NCBI RefSeq assembly: GCF_000282995.1
Contig: NZ_ALEE01000538.1
Location: 1-9,649, forward strand
Direction of reading: 5' to 3'
Source of the DNA: Melaminivora alkalimesophila
Lineage (GTDB): Bacteria > Pseudomonadota > Gammaproteobacteria > Burkholderiales > Burkholderiaceae_C
DNA: 9,649 nucleotides
The notes below the pieces were generated by a model. That model was not told where the DNA came from, did no database searches, and saw nothing but the letters and a program-made list of their open reading frames with translations. Numbering within the stretch: position 1 is the first letter of the stretch; each line of letters begins with the position of its first letter. Of the stretch, positions 5,523-9,649 are shown piece by piece. Both the position numbers and the translations under genes were made by a program.

Positions 5523-6857
5523 TCAGGACAGCTCTTCCTTGCGGATGCGCGTGATCGGCGCCAGCACCGTGGGCAGGCCCTGGATCTGGGCCAGCGCGGC
5601 GTCCATGTCGCCTTCGCGCGTCTGGTGCGTGAGGATGATCAGGTCGGTCTGGGTCGAGCCCTCGCCGCCCACCTCCTCGGCTTCGCGCTGCAGCACGGCG
5701 TCGATGCTGATGCCGGCCTCGGCGAGGATGCCCGTGATGCGCGCCAGCACGCCGGCCTCGTCGGCCACGCGGATGCGCAGGTAGTAGCTGGTCACGACCT
5801 CGGACATGGGCAGCACCGGCAGCTCGCCACCGGCCTCGCTCAGCGAGGCGCACTGGAAGCCCAAGGGCGGCACGCGGTGCGCGGCGTCGGCGCCGTGCAG
5901 GCGCGTGAGATCCACCAGGTCGGCGATCACGGCGCTTGCCGTGGGCTCGGCGCCGGCCCCCTTGCCGTAGTAGAGCGTCGCCCCGACGGCGTCGCCCTGC
6001 ACCAGCACGGCGTTCATGGCGCCTTCCACGTTGGCGATCAGGCGGCGCGCCGGCACCAGGCTGGGGTGCACGCGCAGCTCCACGCCGCGCGGCGTGCGCC
6101 GCGTGATGCCCAGCAGCTTGATGCGGTAGCCCAGCTGCTCGGCGTAGCGGATATCGGCCGCGGCGAGCCGCGTGATGCCCTCCACGTAGGCCTTGTCGAA
6201 CTGCACGGGAATGCCGAAGGCGATGGCGCTGATGATGGTCGCCTTGTGCGCCGCGTCCACGCCCTCGATGTCGAAGGTCGGGTCGGCCTCGGCGTAGCCC
6301 AGCGCCTGCGCCTCCTTGAGCACCACGTCGAAATCCAGCCCCTTGTCGCGCATCTCCGACAGGATGAAGTTGGTCGTGCCGTTGATGATCCCCGCCACCC
6401 ACTGGATGCGGTTGGCCGTCAGGCCCTCGCGCAGCGCCTTGATGATCGGGATGCCGCCGGCCACCGCCGCCTCGTAGGCGACCATCACGCCGCGCTCGGT
6501 GGCGGCGCGGAAGATCTCCGTGCCGTGCACCGCGAGCAGCGCCTTGTTCGCCGTCACCACGTGCTTGCCGGCAGCGATCGCCTCGAGCACCAGCTCGCGC
6601 GCGATGCCGCAGCCGCCGATCAGCTCGACCACCACGTCGATGTCCGGGTTGGCGATGACTTCGCGCGCATCGGCGACCACGCGGGTGCGCTCGCCGACGA
6701 TCGAGCGCGCGCGCGCCGTGTCCAGGTCGGCGACGCAGGCGATCTCGATGCCGCGTCCCGCGCGGCGGCGGATCTCCTCCTGGTTGCGCTGCAGCACGTT
6801 GAATACGCCGCTGCCGACGGTGCCAATGCCCAGCAGTCCCACTTGGATCGGTTTCAT
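5523..6857 (-). CDS. hom: Homoserine dehydrogenase (monofunctional, with ACT domain)
   Basis: The product is 444 residues. It reduces aspartate semialdehyde to homoserine with NAD(P)H, the branch point toward threonine and methionine. The N-terminal Rossmann motif is GLLGIGTVGSG (7-17). Cofactor-domain elements ELIGG (78-82) and TANKALLA (102-109) follow. The catalytic domain has AGGIPIIK (133-140), GIINGTTNFIL (156-166) and EADPTFDIEGVDAAHK (190-205), with the conserved Asp and Lys. The C-terminal ACT domain runs from about 355 to 430 (VADEAGVLARITGILAEAGI) and usually confers threonine feedback inhibition. No aspartate kinase domain is fused, unlike E. coli ThrA and MetL. A purine-rich AGAAGAAGACGAG precedes the ATG. 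It follows alaA by 72 bases and precedes thrC by 46. No threonine attenuator-type leader peptide is visible before it. Confidence 0.97.
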   Translation of the reverse strand: MKPIQVGLLGIGTVGSGVFNVLQRNQEEIRRRAGRGIEIACVADLDTARARSIVGERTRVVADAREVIANPDIDVVVELIGGCGIARELVLEAIAAGKHVVTANKALLAVHGTEIFRAATERGVMVAYEAAVAGGIPIIKALREGLTANRIQWVAGIINGTTNFILSEMRDKGLDFDVVLKEAQALGYAEADPTFDIEGVDAAHKATIISAIAFGIPVQFDKAYVEGITRLAAADIRYAEQLGYRIKLLGITRRTPRGVELRVHPSLVPARRLIANVEGAMNAVLVQGDAVGATLYYGKGAGAEPTASAVIADLVDLTRLHGADAAHRVPPLGFQCASLSEAGGELPVLPMSEVVTSYYLRIRVADEAGVLARITGILAEAGISIDAVLQREAEEVGGEGSTQTDLIILTHQTREGDMDAALAQIQGLPTVLAPITRIRKEELS

Positions 6858-6884
6858 GCTCGTCTTCTTCTACCAGTCAGAGGG

Positions 6885-6910
6885 GTGGGCAGCGCCTGGG
6901 CGCCACCCAC
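6885..6910. repeat. Imperfect inverted repeat between alaA and hom
   Basis: The arms are GTGGG (6885-6889) with CCCAC (6906-6910) and GCGCC (6892-6896) with GGCGC (6899-6903), separated by a two-base mismatch CA/CA. In the direction of alaA-hom transcription no T-run follows, so it does not look like a terminator. It may be a processing or stability element between the two genes. Confidence 0.5.
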
Positions 6911-6929
6911 GGAAGGAAAGGAGGGGTGT

Positions 6930-8162
6930 TCAGGCGGCGCGCGCATGGCGCTGGCGATACAGCGCCAGGAAGTCCGCCAGTCGCTGCACGGCCTCGCGCA
7001 GATCGTCCTCGTGCGGCAGGAAGACGATGCGAAAGTGCTGGTTGTCCGGGTAGTTGAAGCCCGAACCCTGCACCAGCATGACGCGCGTGGCGCGCAGCAC
7101 TTCCATGAAGAACTGGCGGTCGTCCGCGATCGGGTACATCTGCGGATCCAGGCGCGGGAACATGTACAGCGCCGCGCGCGGCTTCACGCAGGTCACGCCC
7201 GGAATGGCCGTGATCAGCTCGTAGGCCAGGTCGCGCTGGCGGCACAGGCGCCCGCCGGGCCGGACCAGGTCGTTGATGCTCTGGTAGCCGCCCAGGGCGG
7301 TCTGGATGGCCCACTGTCCCGGCACGTTCGAGCCGAGCTTGATGTTGGCCAGCATGTTGATGCCTTCGATGTAGTCCTGCGCGGCCGCCTTGTCGCCCGA
7401 GATCACCATCCAGCCGGCGCGGTAGCCGCAGGAGCGGTAGGCCTTGGACAGGGAGTTGAAGGTCAGCGTCAGCACGTCGGTGGACAGGCGGGCCATGGGC
7501 GTGTGGCGCGCGCCGTCGTAGAGCACCTTGTCGTACACCTCGTCGGCAAAGATGACCAGCTCGTGCTCGCGCGCGATCTGGACGATGCCGCGCAGCAGCT
7601 CGTCGGAGTACAGCGCCCCCGTCGGGTTGTTCGGGTTGATGACCACGATGCCGCGCGTGCGCGGCGTGATCTTGGAGCGGATGTCCTCCAGGCTGGGCAT
7701 CCAGTCGTTGTCCTCGTCGCACAGGTAATGCACCGGCTTGCCGCCCGACAGGCTGGCCGCGGCCGTCCACAGCGGGTAGTCGGGCGCCGGCACCAGCAGC
7801 TCGTCGCCGTCGTCCAGCAGCGCGTTGGTCGCCATGACGATCAGGTCGCTCGCGCCGTTGCCCAGGTAGATGTCGTCCAGCGTCACGCCGACCACGCCCT
7901 GCTCCTGCGTGTAGTGCATCACCGCCTTGCGTGCCGCGAAGATGCCCTTGCTGTCGGAGTAGCCGGCGGAATTCGGCAGGTTGCGGATCATGTCCTGCTG
8001 GATTTCCTCGGGCGCGTCGAAACCGAAGGGCGCGAGGTTGCCGATGTTCAGCTTGATGATCTTCTGGCCCTCGTCCTCCATCTGCCGGGCGGCGTCGACG
8101 ATCGGGCCACGGACATCGTAGAGAACGTTGCTGAGCTTGCTGGACTTCCTGATGGGCTTCAT
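6930..8162 (-). CDS. alaA: Pyridoxal-phosphate aminotransferase, AlaA-type (glutamate-pyruvate)
   Basis: The product is 410 residues and resembles E. coli AlaA (YfbQ) along its whole length. It starts KSSKLSNVLYDVRGP (6-20), then GFDAPEEI (47-54) and PAPDYPLWTAAASLSGGK (125-142). NPNNPTGALYS (176-186) and FADEVYDK (205-212) follow, then FNSLSKAYRSCGYRAGW (235-251) with PLP lysine K240, and HFRIVFLP (376-383) with the carboxylate-binding arginine R378. The family is fold type I class I/II and interconverts pyruvate plus glutamate with alanine plus 2-oxoglutarate. The alternative AlaC assignment fits less well. The start at 8162 gives the N-terminus expected from AlaA, but no ribosome site lies directly before it; an in-frame GTG at 8186 is the other candidate. 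A six-codon upstream frame with its own AGAGG site overlaps this ATG. The gene leads the alaA-hom-thrC run. Confidence 0.93.
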   Translation of the reverse strand: MKPIRKSSKLSNVLYDVRGPIVDAARQMEDEGQKIIKLNIGNLAPFGFDAPEEIQQDMIRNLPNSAGYSDSKGIFAARKAVMHYTQEQGVVGVTLDDIYLGNGASDLIVMATNALLDDGDELLVPAPDYPLWTAAASLSGGKPVHYLCDEDNDWMPSLEDIRSKITPRTRGIVVINPNNPTGALYSDELLRGIVQIAREHELVIFADEVYDKVLYDGARHTPMARLSTDVLTLTFNSLSKAYRSCGYRAGWMVISGDKAAAQDYIEGINMLANIKLGSNVPGQWAIQTALGGYQSINDLVRPGGRLCRQRDLAYELITAIPGVTCVKPRAALYMFPRLDPQMYPIADDRQFFMEVLRATRVMLVQGSGFNYPDNQHFRIVFLPHEDDLREAVQRLADFLALYRQRHARAA

Positions 8163-8179
8163 GCGCGAAGGGCGGCCAT
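8159..8179 (-). CDS. Six-codon upstream open reading frame overlapping the alaA start
   Basis: On the minus strand ATG (8179-8177) begins the frame M-A-A-L-R-A-stop. Its TGA shares the ATGA with the alaA start codon. An AGAGG sequence lies nine bases upstream of this ATG, while alaA itself lacks a ribosome site. The ATG sits in the 3-base loop of a 5-base stem (GCGGC 8172-8176 with GCCGC 8180-8184). Three of the six codons are alanine. It could deliver ribosomes to alaA by reinitiation. It is so short that chance is a real alternative. Confidence 0.35.
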   Translation of the reverse strand: MAALRA

Positions 8180-8210
8180 GCCGCACGGCCTCTGAAAAAA
8201 AGGGGTGAAA

Positions 8211-8220
8211 CCTATAATTT
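8211..8220 (+). promoter_or_regulatory. Divergent promoter core between alaA and the Mth938-like gene
   Basis: A perfect TATAAT -10 box (8213-8218) reads toward the Mth938-like gene, with a poor -35 (TCTGAA, 8191-8196, spacing 16). The same AT-rich island reads TTATAG (8217 down to 8212) on the other strand, suitably placed for an alaA transcript starting near 8205. The two promoters may share this core. The remainder of the 115-base gap holds an A7 run (8195-8201) and GC-rich leader. Confidence 0.5.
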
Positions 8221-8277
8221 GACCACAGTTCCTGCCACTTTCCGTCCCGGCGCACCCGGCGCCCGGATCGCCCTGCC

Positions 8278-8649
8278 ATGAAATTCCAGCCCGACCGCAT
8301 CGACGCCCAGTCCATCACCGCCTACGGCCCCGGCTGGATCGCCGTGGACGGCGAGCGCATCACCCACAGCGTCATCATCGGCTCGGCCGGCCAGCACCTT
8401 GCCTGGGACTGCCACCGCTTCGAGGACCTCACGGCCGCGCACTTCGCCCCTCTGCTGGAGCTGGACGTGGAGGTCGTCCTCTTCGGCAGCGGCGCGCGCA
8501 CCCGCTTTGCCAAGCCGGCCTGGATCGCGCCGCTCATGCGCCGCCGGATAGGCGTCGAGAGCATGGACACGCAGTCGGCCTGCCGCACCTACAACATCCT
8601 CGCCGGCGAGGGACGCAAGGTGGTGGCGGTGCTGCTGCTGGAGACCTGA
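8278..8649 (+). CDS. Mth938-like (DUF498/DUF598) domain protein
   Basis: The product is 123 residues, the full length of the single-domain Mth938-like family. The N-terminal strand region has ITAYGPGWIAVDGERI (13-28). The HF-DLT-like segment RFEDLTAAHFAPL (47-59) follows, then the hallmark VVLFGSGARTRF (66-77). The C-terminal GVESMDTQSACRTYNILAGE (92-111) leads into the strand KVVAVLLL. Human relatives are NDUFAF3 (complex I assembly) and AAMDC; the bacterial role is not established, and complex I assembly should not be assumed. The ATG at 8278 is the only sensible start and has no clear ribosome site. It diverges from alaA with a 115-base gap and precedes bcp by 212 bases on the same strand. 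Confidence 0.9.
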   Translation: MKFQPDRIDAQSITAYGPGWIAVDGERITHSVIIGSAGQHLAWDCHRFEDLTAAHFAPLLELDVEVVLFGSGARTRFAKPAWIAPLMRRRIGVESMDTQSACRTYNILAGEGRKVVAVLLLET

Positions 8650-8662
8650 GCGAGGCCATGGC

Positions 8663-8687
8663 ACGCCCACGCCCAGGGGCACGCCCA
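8663..8687 (+). repeat. Three ACGCCCA repeats in the gap before bcp
   Basis: ACGCCCA occurs at 8663-8669, 8669-8675 and 8681-8687, that is at offsets of 6 and 12 bases (a CACGCC hexamer with one altered unit, CAGGGG). It starts 14 bases after the Mth938-like stop codon. It may be a protein-binding cluster or slippage in GC-rich DNA. Confidence 0.5.
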
Positions 8688-8707
8688 GCGCCAAACCACT
8701 GAACGTT

Positions 8708-8759
8708 TTGACAGTATTTGGGGCCCGATTAGGCCGCAAAGGGGGTTTGCGGGTAAAAT
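8708..8759 (+). promoter_or_regulatory. Candidate bcp promoter region
   Basis: The 212-base gap before bcp drops in GC content here. It contains a perfect TTGACA (8708-8713) and a TAAAAT box (8754-8759), but these are 40 bases apart and cannot serve one sigma-70 promoter. The TAAAAT box, about 100 bases before the ATG, is the better -10 candidate. TTGACA lacks a -10 at the right spacing. The AT-rich stretch around 8825-8855 holds the ribosome-site region (AGAGAGAG). No OxyR-like palindrome is evident to me. Confidence 0.35.
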
Positions 8760-8861
8760 TGGAAGTTGCGGTCGGGGGTCGCCGCCTGCCTTGCAGGACC
8801 CGATTTCCCTCATTCCCCCGACTTATGTTTCCCCTTATATACCAAGAGAGAGATAAGCGCC

Positions 8862-9395
8862 ATGGCGATCGTTGTCAACAAACCCCTTCCTGAATTCGAA
8901 GCCAACGCGACTGGTGGAATCAAGGTTTCCAACGTCTCGCACCTGGGCCACATCCTGATCCTGTATTTCTACCCCAAGGACAATACCCCCGGCTGCACCA
9001 CCGAGGCCATGCAGTTCCGTGACAAGTTCAAGGAGTTCGAGAAGGCGGGCGCGATCGTGTTCGGTGTCTCGCGCGACAACATGAAGTCGCACGAGGATTT
9101 CAAGGCCAAGCTGGAGCTGCCCTTCGAGCTGGTCGCCGACACCGAAGAGAAGATGTGCCACATGTTCGGCGTGGTCAAGAACAAGATCATGTACGGCAAG
9201 AAGGTCAAGGGCATCGAGCGCAGCACCTTCCTGATCGGCCCCGACGGCGTGGTGGTGCAGGAGTGGCGCGGGCTGAAGGTCCCGGGCCACGTCGAGGACG
9301 TGCTCAAGGCGGTGAAGGCGCTCAAGGCGTCGCTGAAGAATGCTGCCCCCAAGGAGACGGCTGCCAAGGAAGCGCCGGTCCAGGAAGCCGCCTGA
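8862..9395 (+). CDS. bcp: Peroxiredoxin, Bcp/PrxQ family, lacking the usual nearby resolving cysteine
   Basis: The product is 177 residues, cytoplasmic, with a thioredoxin fold. It reduces hydrogen peroxide and organic hydroperoxides with electrons from thioredoxin. The active site is YFYPKDNTPGCTTEAMQFRD (35-54) with peroxidatic C45. E. coli Bcp has its resolving cysteine five residues later (C50); here that place is M50. The only other cysteine is C99 (EEKMCHMFGV), matching C99 of E. coli Bcp, so this is either a one-cysteine enzyme or uses another partner. FLIGPDGVVVQEWRGLKVPGHVEDVLKAV (123-151) ends the fold. A low-complexity Ala/Lys/Glu/Pro-rich tail of about 20 residues follows (158-177). 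The start at 8862 is chosen for the AGAGAGAGATAAG stretch upstream and for agreement with family length; an earlier in-frame ATG at 8766 would add 32 unrelated residues. Confidence 0.95.
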   Translation: MAIVVNKPLPEFEANATGGIKVSNVSHLGHILILYFYPKDNTPGCTTEAMQFRDKFKEFEKAGAIVFGVSRDNMKSHEDFKAKLELPFELVADTEEKMCHMFGVVKNKIMYGKKVKGIERSTFLIGPDGVVVQEWRGLKVPGHVEDVLKAVKALKASLKNAAPKETAAKEAPVQEAA

Positions 9396-9406
9396 GGGCG
9401 TCGGTG

Positions 9407-9466
9407 CGGGCTGGCGCCCGGCGATCCGGAGTATGCATAATGGATCAATGCCCCCGACCGCCAGCC
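9407..9466 (+). other. Structured region 3' of bcp with a -10-like box
   Basis: GGCTGGCG (9409-9416) is exactly complementary to CGCCAGCC (9459-9466). A competing hairpin pairs CGGGC (9407-9411) with GCCCG (9416-9420). Between them lies an AT-rich GTATGCATAAT with a CATAAT (9436-9441) that could act as a -10 box. A transcript from it would end at the terminator about 70 bases later. It may be simply the bcp 3' untranslated region. The -35 for such a promoter is weak (TGGCGC). Confidence 0.3.
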
Positions 9467-9489
9467 TGTCCGCCGCCCGCATCCTAGAC

Positions 9490-9519
9490 AAGCCGCCCGC
9501 TCGCCCGGGCGGCTTTTTT
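9490..9519 (+). terminator. Strong intrinsic terminator downstream of bcp
   Basis: A 10-base perfect stem, AAGCCGCCCG (9490-9499) with CGGGCGGCTT (9506-9515), closes a 6-base loop and is followed by a run of six Ts (9514-9519, the first two shared with the stem). It ends transcription about 120 bases after the bcp stop codon. Confidence 0.93.
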
Positions 9520-9544
9520 GCGCCCGCCTGAGGCCGCGGCAACA

Positions 9545-9569
9545 CCCCTGCCCCGACCCCCTGCCCCGA
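9545..9569 (+). repeat. Tandem 12-base C-rich repeat before the last gene
   Basis: CCCCTGCCCCGA occurs at 9545-9556 and again at 9558-9569, a perfect tandem pair with one C between (period 13). A similar CCCCTGCCCC appears at the start of the following gene. It lies between the bcp terminator and the next ATG. Confidence 0.6.
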
Positions 9570-9598
9570 GGCAACCATTTCCTGCGAGACCCTCGCCC

Positions 9599-9649
9599 AT
9601 GCCCCTGCCCCCCGCCCCGACCAAGCGTGCCGCCGTGCTGGCGCCTGCC
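9599..9649 (+). CDS. Start of a gene, probably PhoH-family protein (runs off right edge)
   Basis: Only 17 codons are present: MPLPPAPTKRAAVLAPA, open to the end of the window. The call is weak on sequence alone because no domain is reached. It rests on my memory that in Comamonadaceae a PhoH-like gene (PIN domain plus PhoH ATPase) with a similar Pro-rich start follows bcp. The bcp terminator lies 79 bases upstream, so it should have its own promoter in the GC-rich gap 9520-9598, where I see no convincing box. No strong ribosome site precedes the ATG (GCGAGAC is the nearest purine-rich stretch). Confidence 0.5.
   Translation, partial: MPLPPAPTKRAAVLAPA

Noticed and set aside
3974..5554. A 526-codon plus-strand open frame opposite thrC
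   Set aside because: It is antisense to a complete threonine synthase, has biased low-complexity composition and no recognisable motif; a shadow of the real gene.
5625..8195. A very long plus-strand open frame (856 codons) opposite hom and alaA
   Set aside because: It lies exactly antisense to two intact, well-recognised enzymes. Its translation is His/Arg/Val/Asp/Gln-rich with no domain. It is the usual artefact of high G/C at third codon positions.
8708..8736. TTGACA before bcp as a complete sigma-70 promoter
   Set aside because: At 16-18 base spacing the -10 position reads GC-rich sequence; the nearest good box (TAAAAT, 8754) is 40 bases away.
1..9649. CRISPR arrays, insertion sequences, tRNA or rRNA genes, phage or defence genes
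   Set aside because: No regular spaced repeats, transposase-like frames, tRNA cloverleaf-like sequences or abrupt change in composition were seen.

Overview
The window is GC-rich, densely packed chromosomal DNA from a betaproteobacterium, most likely Burkholderiales and probably Comamonadaceae. That placement is inference: it rests on the family-level look of the proteins, the strong G/C bias at third codon positions, and the neighbourhood alaA-hom-thrC-molybdenum cofactor genes-clpB with an Mth938-type gene and bcp on the other side. No RNA genes, insertion sequences, CRISPR arrays or phage genes are visible. No intergenic gap exceeds about 215 bases.

Layout. Bases 1-195 (minus) hold the first 65 codons of clpB behind a plausible sigma-32 heat-shock promoter. 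moaE (281-757, minus) is the large subunit of molybdopterin synthase. Bases 871-1895 are a plus-strand island of three small uncharacterised genes: an 84-residue protein, a 51-residue DUF3149-like membrane protein followed by a clear intrinsic terminator, and a 108-residue helical protein. From 1905 to 8162 the minus strand carries, in transcription order, alaA (alanine aminotransferase type), hom, thrC, mobB, moeA and moaD. The last three are coupled by ATGA start/stop overlaps. From 8278 onward the genes are on the plus strand: an Mth938-like protein, the peroxiredoxin bcp, a strong terminator, and the first 17 codons of what is probably a PhoH-family gene running off the right edge.

How the genes work together. 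hom and thrC supply two steps of the aspartate-to-threonine branch: semialdehyde to homoserine, and phosphohomoserine to threonine. thrB is not in the window. alaA interconverts pyruvate and alanine. moaD and moaE form molybdopterin synthase, moeA inserts molybdate, and mobB is the GTP-binding partner for making the bis-guanine dinucleotide cofactor. The moaA/moaC steps must be encoded elsewhere. clpB and bcp are stress genes (disaggregase and thiol peroxidase).

No complete new biological system is evident. The most rewarding second looks are the 6-codon, alanine-rich upstream reading frame that overlaps the start of alaA; the three-gene island splitting moaD from moaE; the structured leader in front of the DUF3149-like gene; and the structured, possibly separately transcribed region between bcp and its terminator.
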